In this document: positions 1-5,877 of the stretch, one piece after another
How the letters are laid out: each line of letters begins with the position of its first letter
How positions within the stretch are numbered: position 1 is the first letter of the stretch
From: Deltaproteobacteria bacterium
Lineage (GTDB): Bacteria; Desulfobacterota; Syntrophia; Syntrophales; UBA2210
Length of the DNA stretch: 7,238 nt
Direction of reading: 5' to 3'
Assembly (NCBI GenBank): GCA_030603465.1
Contig: JAUVXT010000129.1
Span: 1-7,238, forward strand
Made by a program: the position numbers and the translations under genes
The notes under the pieces: model-generated
Database searches by the model: none
What the model was told of the DNA's origin: nothing
The model's input: the letters and a program-made list of their open reading frames with translations, nothing else

Positions 1-1064
1 GCCAGCGTCTGGTTTTCCCGCTCTATTTTGACCTTTTCCTTCGCCTCCAGCGCCTGATGAAGACCATCGCTGTATCTCCTTCCGGGCATGACCCTCCCGG
101 TGAATTCATCGACTATAACCACCTGACCATCCTTCACCAGATAATCGATGTCTCTCTTAAAGAGCGTATGGGCCTTGAGCGCCTGGTTCACATGATGGAG
201 GATCTCAATGTTTTTGGGTTCATAGAGATTTTGTATCTTGAGCAGTTTTTCCACCTTTGCAACGCCTTCTTCCGTAAGAACAACGGCTCTGGTTTTTTCA
301 TCGATCGTGTAGTCCGAATTCCTTTTCAGGCGCGGTATGATCTGATTGATTCTGTAATACTTATCGGTAGACTCTTCCGAGGGACCAGATATTATGAGAG
401 GCGTCCTTGCTTCATCAATAAGGATACTGTCCACCTCATCGACAATGGCGTAATGGAATTCCCTCTGCACATAATCTTCAATGCGGAAGTTCATATTATC
501 ACGTAAATAGTCGAAGCCGAATTCGTTATTGGTGCCATAGGTTATGTCGCAGCTATAGGCTTCCCTTCGCTCTTCATCACTCATACCATGAACTATAACA
601 CCCACAGACAGGCCCAGGAATTTATAAATGGGGCCCATCCATTCGGCATCCCTGCTTGCCAGGTAATCATTAACCGTTACAACATGCGCGCCCCTGCCGG
701 TTAAGGCGTTCAAATATAGAGGCATCGTCGCAGCCAGCGTCTTACCTTCACCCGTTTTCATCTCGGCAATCTTCCCTTCATGAAGAACGACGCCGCCTAT
801 GATCTGAACATCGAAGGGTCTCATATCCAGCGTCCTCACGGAAGTTTCCCTGACCACGGCAAAGGCTTCTCTCAGTATATCATCAAGATTTCCGCCGTTA
901 TTCAGCAATTCTTTTAAATAGGGCGTTTTCGACCTCAATTCCGAATCACTGAGACTCTTCATCGCCGGCTCGATATCATTTACCCCTTCCAGGATTGGGG
1001 ACAACCTTTTCAATTCCCGATCATTTTTACTACCAACAACCTTCTTTAAGATGTAATTCAACAT
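1..1064 (-). CDS. secA: Protein translocase subunit SecA, N-terminal 354 residues (runs off the left edge)
   Basis: SecA is the cytosolic ATPase motor that pushes unfolded preproteins through SecYEG. Translating the minus strand from the ATG at 1064 gives an open frame to the window edge. It starts MLNYILKKVVGSKNDRELKR and carries the Walker A motif MKTGEGKT at residues 102-109, the same position as in E. coli SecA. It then shows TYGTNNEFGFDYLRDN (about 175-190), the DEAD-type Walker B stretch VDEVDSILIDEARTPLIISG (208-227), and the start of the preprotein-binding domain with VDEFTGRVMPGRRYSDGLHQ (318-337). NBD1 and most of the preprotein cross-linking domain are therefore present; NBD2, the helical scaffold and the C-terminus lie outside. 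A GAGGA ribosome binding site sits at 1073-1069, only four bases from the ATG. The upstream gene is an M23 peptidase on the same strand, and a strong terminator lies directly before the ribosome binding site. No frameshift is seen, and identification is essentially certain. Confidence 0.98.
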   Translation of the reverse strand, partial: MLNYILKKVVGSKNDRELKRLSPILEGVNDIEPAMKSLSDSELRSKTPYLKELLNNGGNLDDILREAFAVVRETSVRTLDMRPFDVQIIGGVVLHEGKIAEMKTGEGKTLAATMPLYLNALTGRGAHVVTVNDYLASRDAEWMGPIYKFLGLSVGVIVHGMSDEERREAYSCDITYGTNNEFGFDYLRDNMNFRIEDYVQREFHYAIVDEVDSILIDEARTPLIISGPSEESTDKYYRINQIIPRLKRNSDYTIDEKTRAVVLTEEGVAKVEKLLKIQNLYEPKNIEILHHVNQALKAHTLFKRDIDYLVKDGQVVIVDEFTGRVMPGRRYSDGLHQALEAKEKVKIERENQTL

Positions 1065-1075
1065 AATGTCCTCAT

Positions 1076-1105
1076 AAAAAAAACCCGGCAATAAATGTTA
1101 CCGGG
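1076..1105 (-). terminator. Intrinsic terminator (possible attenuator) between the M23 peptidase gene and secA
   Basis: On the minus strand a CCCGG/CCGGG stem (1105-1101 with 1088-1084), extended inward across one mismatch by about three A-T/G-T pairs, is followed immediately by eight T (1083-1076). This is a textbook rho-independent terminator for the M23 peptidase transcript, whose stop codon is at 1148-1146. The T-run ends two bases before the secA ribosome binding site (1073-1069). secA must therefore be reached by read-through or by a promoter lying very close to or inside the hairpin, which makes an attenuation role possible (inference). Confidence 0.8.
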
Positions 1106-1118
1106 AAGCTTTTCAAAT

Positions 1119-1124
1119 ATTGTA
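1119..1124 (-). promoter_or_regulatory. Candidate -10 box upstream of secA (weak)
   Basis: The minus strand reads TACAAT (5 of 6 matches to TATAAT) between the M23 peptidase stop codon and the terminator hairpin. No convincing -35 box is seen 16-18 bases upstream, so this is only a candidate. A transcript started here would meet the hairpin after roughly ten bases and would reach secA only by passing through it. Confidence 0.25.
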
Positions 1125-1145
1125 AAAGTGTCACGGGAAAGTAAG

Positions 1146-2051
1146 CTAAAAAAGATGTCTTCGCGGATTCACATAAATACCCTTTACTTGAACACCATAA
1201 TGAAGGTGGGGACCGGTACTCCTCCCGGAATTGCCCACATGACCTATTATATCTCCCCTTTTTAGCTTTTTACCTCTTTTAACGGCAACCTTGAGCATAT
1301 GACCATAAATGGTCATTATGCCATTCCCATGATTTATTCTAACTTCATTGCCCATGCCAGGATCTTTCGATGTCTTGGTCACAACACCGTTCGCGGGAGC
1401 AACCACCTCTTTGCCGATTCTCGTGGCAATATCGATCCCCCTGTGGAATTCCCTTCTTCCTGTAAATGGCGAAATCCTGTACCCGAATTCCGATGTTATC
1501 CAACCCCTTACAGGCCAGATGGAAGGAGTGGTTGCAAGCAAGGACTTCTGCTTTTTGAGAAACTCCAGTAATTCCTTGAAGCTTTTCTCCTGATGATTCG
1601 CCTCCGCAAGAAGCTGATCTATATTTCCATGTACCCTTCCGATGATCACTTTATCCGCACCGGCCATCTTCCCTTCAATTCTTTTTTCTTCGGGAATGGG
1701 GCCTCCCATGCCGAGGAACTTACCGTCATCCTCTTCATCTTCCAGGTTTGTAATTATTCTGATCTTTTTATCAAACTGTTTCAGTTCCGTCATCTTCTTG
1801 CCAAATTCGGCCACTTTAGTATCCAGCATATCTATCTGCTTTTTCTGGGTGGCGCTGAGCTCCTTCAAGTTGGCAAGTTCCCCAATCCTGCCTTTAATTT
1901 TTACATAGTCATACGAAAAATATATAATGGATAATAGACCGATAGCTATTACAAAGGACATAAACTTCAGAAAATTGCCCGAAATATTGACTTTCCTGAT
2001 AGAACTTTTCTTCTGTGGTATGACAAGTAGAGTATAGTAACTCTTCCTCAT
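1146..2051 (-). CDS. Membrane-anchored M23 (LytM-type) metallopeptidase
   Basis: Probable zinc peptidoglycan endopeptidase, or a regulator of one, anchored in the inner membrane and facing the periplasm. With the ATG at 2051 it is 301 aa. It has a short basic cytoplasmic N-terminus, one hydrophobic segment at about residues 27-46, a predicted coiled coil at about 50-100, an acidic linker, and a C-terminal LytM domain from about residue 180. The M23 zinc ligands are visible: H203 and D207 in HRGID, and H284 in the HLH motif (GPHLHYG), plus H251 in YGHM. The domain therefore looks catalytically competent, unlike degenerate EnvC/NlpD-type copies. The start at 2051 is chosen because AAAGGA lies at 2063-2058 with a six-base spacer. 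The open frame extends upstream to a TTG at 2126, but that TTG is the first three bases of a -35 box. The gene lies directly before secA, an order I recall from several Deltaproteobacteria (memory, not checked). Confidence 0.92.
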   Translation of the reverse strand: MRKSYYTLLVIPQKKSSIRKVNISGNFLKFMSFVIAIGLLSIIYFSYDYVKIKGRIGELANLKELSATQKKQIDMLDTKVAEFGKKMTELKQFDKKIRIITNLEDEEDDGKFLGMGGPIPEEKRIEGKMAGADKVIIGRVHGNIDQLLAEANHQEKSFKELLEFLKKQKSLLATTPSIWPVRGWITSEFGYRISPFTGRREFHRGIDIATRIGKEVVAPANGVVTKTSKDPGMGNEVRINHGNGIMTIYGHMLKVAVKRGKKLKRGDIIGHVGNSGRSTGPHLHYGVQVKGIYVNPRRHLF

Positions 2052-2098
2052 TTCGGATCCTTTCAGCCAATCCTGAAATTTAAATAATAGCCCAAGAA

Positions 2099-2126
2099 AT
2101 ACTAGCACGAACACGCCAAATGTCAA
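2099..2126 (-). promoter_or_regulatory. Sigma-70-type promoter of the M23 peptidase gene
   Basis: The minus strand shows a perfect -35 TTGACA (2126-2121), a 16-base spacer ending in TGC, and a -10 TAGTAT (2104-2099), so it also has the extended -10 TGn element. The predicted start of transcription is near 2092, giving a leader of about 40 bases that contains the ribosome binding site at 2063-2058. A second TATAAT-perfect hexamer lies upstream at 2166-2161 with only a poor -35 partner (CTTACA, 17-base spacing). Confidence 0.7.
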
Positions 2127-2303
2127 GTAAAATTATCAATTTTAAATACCGAATATTTTTATTATACGCCCTTCTAAGAGTATTGTAAGGCAACTTTAAT
2201 GCCAGCAGGCAAGCTCTCGATAAAAGGTCAGTAAGAACAGGACTATACCAAAATCCCTCTGACAAAACCTCCGTGATGTTTTGACAAATATTAATTTGGA
2301 GCT

Positions 2304-2328
2304 CCCCCCCCCGCAACGTGTTGCGGGG
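2304..2328. repeat. GC-rich perfect inverted repeat with adjoining C-tract, REP-like
   Basis: Nine consecutive C (2304-2312) run into an inverted repeat of eight base pairs, CCCCGCAA (2309-2316) with TTGCGGGG (2321-2328) and a four-base CGTG loop. It sits in the 313-nt stretch between the radical SAM stop codon (2365) and the M23 peptidase start (2051). Otherwise that stretch holds only the M23 promoter and AT-rich DNA. The hairpin lies about 35 bases after the radical SAM stop codon and could act as its transcript end, but no T-run follows on either strand, so it is not a standard intrinsic terminator. Its shape resembles dispersed REP-type palindromes; copy number in the genome cannot be seen from here. 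Confidence 0.6.
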
Positions 2329-2364
2329 AACACACTCGCTGTTCAGTTCAAAGAGCTTGAGCAA

Positions 2365-3447
2365 TTACCGTTGTAAGTTTCTCAGTTTATTATATGTCCT
2401 CTTGTCTTTAAGATCGTCAATCTTCCTGTATACTCCTCTTCTCCTCCCCAACCTGTAGATTAACCTGTCTTCATCGTTAAGCCCCAGATATCTGTCGATA
2501 ATGGCAAGAAGTCTTTTCTTATCCCCGGGAAGCTTACCCTCCACTTCTTCCAGAAGGTTGTATATATGATCACTTACAATGGTGCTTTCTATGCCCTCAA
2601 GGCTGTTTATAAATAATCTTATCTCCCTGACAACGTCTTCATCCCCAAGTGGATCAAACTTGCCTTTCTCGCTCAACCTGTGCAAATCCGTATTTCTTCT
2701 TATCATAAGTGATCTCAACCTGACAAAGTCGGGATTGATCTCATTAATTACCCTCGCCGTTTCCGTAGCGTGCTCGCAGGACCATTTCTCGCCACCTAAT
2801 CCCGGCATAATATACTCTGAGAGAGAAATGCCCGACTCCACAATCTTTCTTCCACCTTCAATGTGTTCCGTTGCCGAAACTCCCTTTTTGATAAAATTCA
2901 AAATGGGATCATAACCGCTTTCCATCCCGATATGTATCCTCGAAAGGCCTGCATTGAAAAGCATTTTCAGTTCTTCCGCAGACTTTCGTTTCGCTGTCTT
3001 TGAACGGCAATAGGATGTAATTCTCTTTACATCGGGAAAATTCTTACTGATGAATTCCAGTATCTCTACAAGATTTTCCGTTTTCATGACTAGAGAGTTC
3101 GCATCCTGGAGGAAAACAGATTCACCGCCGAAGTAGAGCCATGCCGCTATGCCCCTGAAGCTGTCGTTATAATCATCGTCATTCCTGCAAATAGTTGCCA
3201 CCACACGTTCAGAAGCTTCGCCCCCTTCTCCCAGCTTCCACGATATCTCCTTTATCTCATCGGCAATCGCCCGGGCCTTTCTGATATCCTCTTTTATATC
3301 ATCCTGCGGCCTTATCTCAAACTTTTCACCCTCATAGATATGGCAAAAGGCGCACCTGTTCCAGGGACAGTTTCTTGTCACCCTTATCAAAAGGCTCTTT
3401 GCCTCACTGGGAGGACGTATGGGGCCCTGCTCAAAAGAAAAGCTCAT
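2365..3447 (-). CDS. Radical SAM protein, COG1032-like, function unknown
   Basis: The 360-aa protein has an N-terminal [4Fe-4S] cluster motif, RVTRNCPWNRCAFC (C27, C32, C35). The spacing is C-x4-C-x2-C rather than the usual C-x3-C-x2-C, a variant I recall from COG1032-type radical SAM proteins. Further radical SAM features are a GGE-like stretch YFGGESVFLQDANSL (105-119) and the GMESG strand-loop (174-178), where SAM-binding glycines and the barrel continue. An acidic helical stretch (about 45-100) is inserted after the cluster motif. The C-terminus (about 265-360) is helical and basic. No B12-binding or TRAM domain is seen. The start at 3447 has AAGGA at 3458-3454 with a six-base spacer. It is transcribed towards the M23 gene but separated by 313 nt, so it is probably its own unit. 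The substrate cannot be told from sequence. Confidence 0.88.
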   Translation of the reverse strand: MSFSFEQGPIRPPSEAKSLLIRVTRNCPWNRCAFCHIYEGEKFEIRPQDDIKEDIRKARAIADEIKEISWKLGEGGEASERVVATICRNDDDYNDSFRGIAAWLYFGGESVFLQDANSLVMKTENLVEILEFISKNFPDVKRITSYCRSKTAKRKSAEELKMLFNAGLSRIHIGMESGYDPILNFIKKGVSATEHIEGGRKIVESGISLSEYIMPGLGGEKWSCEHATETARVINEINPDFVRLRSLMIRRNTDLHRLSEKGKFDPLGDEDVVREIRLFINSLEGIESTIVSDHIYNLLEEVEGKLPGDKKRLLAIIDRYLGLNDEDRLIYRLGRRRGVYRKIDDLKDKRTYNKLRNLQR

Positions 3448-3461
3448 CCTTTTTCCTTACA

Positions 3462-3477
3462 CTCATCTTATAATGAG
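3462..3477. repeat. Short inverted repeat in the divergent spacer
   Basis: CTCAT (3462-3466) and ATGAG (3473-3477) flank CTTATA, so the -10-like TATAAT (3469-3474, plus strand) and TATAAG (minus strand) lie within a small palindrome just upstream of the radical SAM start. It could be an operator, but no matching -35 box is found on either strand. The rest of the 3448-3565 spacer is AT-rich without other recognisable elements. Confidence 0.25.
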
Positions 3478-3565
3478 ATTTTAAAAGCATCGATTCTTTA
3501 ATAATAAATTTGTTCAAACATAAATACCTTTGAGTGGTCATTAAGATGGTTTTTGCGAATAAATC

Positions 3566-3766
3566 ATGGCGAAGCGGAAGAATAGCGATTCCAACTGTCT
3601 GAGTCCGGAGGGCGAGTTTTGGGATCGCCTGGAGCAAGCCATAGATTTATCAAAAAGCATCTTAGACAAGCGAAAAGGTGTTTATGCGACGGTTCATCAA
3701 CTTAAATGCGAAAAAGGGGACTTTTACGAGGCTGTCGTCAGGGCAATCAAATCTTTAAGCTACTGA
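3566..3766 (+). CDS. Small hypothetical protein (66 aa), uncertain
   Basis: I do not recognise this protein. It is charged and largely helical: a Lys/Ser-rich start, then SPEGEFWDRLEQAIDLSKS and a second helix around GDFYEAVVRAIKSL. It has no signal peptide or membrane segment. Its composition looks like a real soluble protein, better than the overlapping minus-strand frame at 3431-3637. Against it, no Shine-Dalgarno sequence precedes the ATG, there is a stop two codons upstream so no earlier start exists, and no promoter is convincing. It is divergent from the radical SAM gene, and its stop codon overlaps the 3' end of the mutase gene tail-to-tail by seven bases. If it is not a gene, the 3448-3759 gap is simply non-coding. 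Confidence 0.45.
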   Translation: MAKRKNSDSNCLSPEGEFWDRLEQAIDLSKSILDKRKGVYATVHQLKCEKGDFYEAVVRAIKSLSY

Positions 3767-5334
3767 CAAATATGTTTTCCTTCACCGTAGACCAGCATCC
3801 TGTAGGTCTTCTCTATCCTGTCCCAGTTTTCCTCGCGGTCCATGGACCAGTATCTGCCGATTACCGACACAACCCTTCCCAGTCGTGATTCTTCACATTT
3901 TTTCTCTATCTTTTCTATATACCGTGCGCCACTTTCGGGTTTTTCTCCCCTTCTGCCGAGCATGGAATGAATATATACATCCCTGACACCTTCCCTTTTT
4001 GCAAGTTCCATTATCCGAAACAGGTTATCAATAGAGCCGTGAGAACTGAAGAAGGACGCGATTCCCAAAAGGTGAAGGGCGGCAGAATTATCTTTTGCGG
4101 CCTTCATGACATCGAGGAATGCCTTATTATGGAAAAAGGAGCCGTCTTCAATTGCGCTTTGTATCCTCACGCTGTCGGAATATATCCTCCTTCCGGCACC
4201 GATATGAAGATGGCCCGCCTCAGAATTGCCCGCCGTCCCTTCAGGAAGGCCGACGGCCTCTCCCGACGCCCTAAGTGTCGTAAAGGGGCAGTCTTTTCTC
4301 AATCCATCCATTACAGGAGTCTTCGCCTTCGCTATAAGATTTCCCTCTTTCTTTTCACTGAAGCCCCACCCATCAAGGATCACCAGAAGAAGACGGCGGC
4401 GGCTAATCTCACATGATTTGTCCCTTATCAGTGAGCGCCCGCTCATTGCATCAGGTTTGGGTATATTCATCAATTGAAGAATAGTAGGAGCTATGTCGGA
4501 CAATTCGCCATCTTCGCGCAGTTCGGTGTTTATATCCTCATGGATGATGATAAAGGGAACGGGAGAATCCGTGTGACCGGTATCGATAAGCCCGTCAGGA
4601 TAGTACCACTTCTCGGCCGTTCCATGGTCTGCCGTCACAATGACGGTCATATCTTCTTTCCGGGCTTCCTCTATAACCAGGCCGGCCTTTCTGTCAACCA
4701 CCTCGACGGCCTTAACTATGGCATCGGGATTCTCAATGTGTCCCAGCACATCCACATTGGGAAAATTTGTTATGACAAAATCATACTTTTTATCATTAAT
4801 CTTTTCGGTGACGGCCTCTGTGATCTCATCGATCGACATCTCGGGCGCCTCATCGAAGAGCACTACATCCTTCCTTGTGGGAATTATTACCCGTTCTTCC
4901 CCTGACACAGGATCTCCATTTTTACCATTCATGAAAAATCCCAGATGCACGGCCTTTTCCATTTCCGTTATCTTGATCTGTTTTTTCCCCGCTCTTGAGA
5001 TGGTTTCACACAGTGTGTCTGAAAGCCGGCCTTCAGGAGGAAAGGCAACGCGTACATTCAGTCCTTCCCTGTATTCGATCATGGTGGCAAAATTTAAATC
5101 CATTTTCTCCACGGGAAATTTATCGAATATCCCGTCGGTCAAACTCTCCGTTAATTCTATCTCTCTTTCACCCCTTATATTGTAAAATATGGCGGAGTCC
5201 CCATCCCTTATCCTCCCTATCGGGTGGCCCTCTTCATCTGAAAGAACCATAGGCACCATCATCTCTTCATCATCGACTGTTCTATAGGCTTCCCTTATTG
5301 CCCGCGACATAACGATTTTATCTTTCGAACTCAC
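3760..5334 (-). CDS. gpmI: Circularly permuted 2,3-bisphosphoglycerate-independent phosphoglycerate mutase
   Basis: Predicted to interconvert 3- and 2-phosphoglycerate in glycolysis/gluconeogenesis through a phosphoserine intermediate and two divalent metals. The order of the family segments is swapped. Residues about 10-303 match the normal second part: AIREAY (12-17), NIRGERE with R54 and R57, K127, NVDVLGH with D195 and H199, ADHG with D236 and H237, GHTDSPVPF with H254, then DIAPTILQL and the usual C-terminal GRSLI (299-303). After a linker (304-314) comes the normal N-terminus: ILDGWG (D321), GNSEAGH (nucleophile S371), H432, R462, GRYWSMDR (R494, R500), ending YGEG and five more residues. 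All seven metal ligands are present. In the G. stearothermophilus enzyme (numbering from memory) they are D12, S62, D403, H407, D444, H445 and H462. The usual SDGGVHSH and LDGRD loops read SFFSSHGS and LGRRG. At 524 aa it equals one full enzyme (about 510). The GTG at 5334 is chosen for AGGGAG at 5346-5341; the frame runs up to an ATG at 5391 without a ribosome binding site. It lies alone, divergent from the pcm operon. Confidence 0.93.
   Translation of the reverse strand: MSSKDKIVMSRAIREAYRTVDDEEMMVPMVLSDEEGHPIGRIRDGDSAIFYNIRGEREIELTESLTDGIFDKFPVEKMDLNFATMIEYREGLNVRVAFPPEGRLSDTLCETISRAGKKQIKITEMEKAVHLGFFMNGKNGDPVSGEERVIIPTRKDVVLFDEAPEMSIDEITEAVTEKINDKKYDFVITNFPNVDVLGHIENPDAIVKAVEVVDRKAGLVIEEARKEDMTVIVTADHGTAEKWYYPDGLIDTGHTDSPVPFIIIHEDINTELREDGELSDIAPTILQLMNIPKPDAMSGRSLIRDKSCEISRRRLLLVILDGWGFSEKKEGNLIAKAKTPVMDGLRKDCPFTTLRASGEAVGLPEGTAGNSEAGHLHIGAGRRIYSDSVRIQSAIEDGSFFHNKAFLDVMKAAKDNSAALHLLGIASFFSSHGSIDNLFRIMELAKREGVRDVYIHSMLGRRGEKPESGARYIEKIEKKCEESRLGRVVSVIGRYWSMDREENWDRIEKTYRMLVYGEGKHICQ
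4393..4425 (-). other. gpmI: Permutation junction: linker joining the old C-terminus to the old N-terminus of the mutase
   Basis: This 33-base stretch encodes RDKSCEISRRR (residues 304-314). It lies between GRSLI, where ordinary GpmI proteins end, and LLLVILDGWG, where they begin. It is in frame and contains no stop in the gene's frame. It is hydrophilic and basic, as expected for a surface linker. The other end of the permutation, the new termini, falls between YGEG and AI.EAY of the transferase domain. Confidence 0.85.
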
Positions 5335-5340
5335 GCCATT

Positions 5341-5346
5341 CTCCCT
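5341..5346 (-). promoter_or_regulatory. Ribosome binding site that decides the mutase start
   Basis: AGGGAG on the minus strand, six bases before the in-frame GTG at 5334. The upstream in-frame ATG at 5391 has no such site. Starting at GTG also removes 19 basic residues with no counterpart in the family. Confidence 0.65.
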
Positions 5347-5409
5347 GTGAAAATTTTTCCTTCGCACAAAGGCGGTCAGCAAACCCTGCATCGCTTGCCG
5401 GTGCGTGTG

Positions 5410-5438
5410 TATCTAATATATGGCACCCTTAAAGTCAA
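5410..5438 (-). promoter_or_regulatory. Candidate promoter of the permuted mutase gene
   Basis: The minus strand has TTGACT (5438-5433, five of six matches to the -35 consensus), a 17-base spacer and TAGATA (5415-5410, a weak -10) within an AT-rich stretch. The predicted transcript start near 5403 would give a leader of about 69 bases to the GTG at 5334. Confidence 0.45.
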
Positions 5439-5456
5439 ACAAAGGGAGCTTTTCTG

Positions 5457-5483
5457 TTGAAATGTGAGGTTTTTAATGATACT
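5457..5483 (+). promoter_or_regulatory. Candidate promoter of the coiled-coil/pcm operon (weak)
   Basis: TTGAAA (5457-5462) is followed after 15 bases by GATACT (5478-5483). Both boxes are imperfect and the spacing is short, but it is the best pair in the divergent spacer and lies about 40 bases before the first plus-strand start. Confidence 0.25.
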
Positions 5484-5523
5484 TGCCTAAGTGACCTATC
5501 CCGCACATAGGATATTTTTAACC

Positions 5524-5877
5524 ATGTTACAAACCGGTTTTGACAGGACGGAGGAAGAACTCCTAAAGGAGAGGGCGGAAGCGCTCTGTCATGCGGGTAG
5601 TGAATTGCAGGGTTCGCTTCAAAAACTGAGGAATATCGAAGAGGATATCGAAACCAAGATTGGCATACTTAAAAAAGGTGATAATACAAGTACAAACGAA
5701 GGCTTGTTTGAAGAAATTAGCGAAGGCATAAAGAGATATAACGAGAAAAGAGAATATGTCAAATTGAGATATTATTATCTTGTTGTAATCAGGGAAGCTA
5801 TTGGATTTCGAAACCACAAGTGGATAGAAAAGATCTATAAAATACCTGGGAAGAAGAAGTTTGATGGACAGATATAA
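5524..5877 (+). CDS. Small coiled-coil hypothetical protein, first gene of the pcm operon
   Basis: I do not recognise a family. The 117-aa protein is highly charged and almost wholly helical. A predicted coiled coil runs from about residue 7 (TEEELLKERAEAL) to about 55, there is a short polar break with GDNTSTNEG, and a second helical stretch contains a YVKLRYYYLVV segment. The C-terminus is basic. It has no signal peptide or membrane helix, so it is probably cytoplasmic. The ATG at 5524 is chosen because an AGGA lies eleven bases upstream (a little far); an earlier in-frame GTG at 5491 has no ribosome binding site. Its last 14 bases overlap the start of pcm, which points to translational coupling. 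In proteobacteria surE commonly precedes pcm; this protein is not SurE. Confidence 0.75.
   Translation: MLQTGFDRTEEELLKERAEALCHAGSELQGSLQKLRNIEEDIETKIGILKKGDNTSTNEGLFEEISEGIKRYNEKREYVKLRYYYLVVIREAIGFRNHKWIEKIYKIPGKKKFDGQI

Noticed and set aside
57..506. Plus-strand open frame of 149 codons inside secA
   Set aside because: It is the antisense shadow of a clearly conserved SecA region and resembles no protein.
2080..2364. Minus-strand open frame of 94 codons between the radical SAM and M23 genes
   Set aside because: It starts at a TTG without a ribosome binding site, runs through the C-tract palindrome and over the M23 promoter, and has no family-like features.
3431..3637. Minus-strand open frame of 68 codons upstream of the radical SAM gene
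   Set aside because: It overlaps the radical SAM start and the better plus-strand frame, has odd composition and no convincing start signal.
4640..5185. Plus-strand open frame of 181 codons inside the mutase gene
   Set aside because: It is serine-rich antisense of a conserved enzyme region, with no start signal, so it is a shadow frame.
3760..5391. Possibility that the mutase is two broken or fused half genes or a frameshifted pseudogene
   Set aside because: One uninterrupted frame covers every segment once, with all seven metal ligands and no internal stop; the order is permuted rather than broken.
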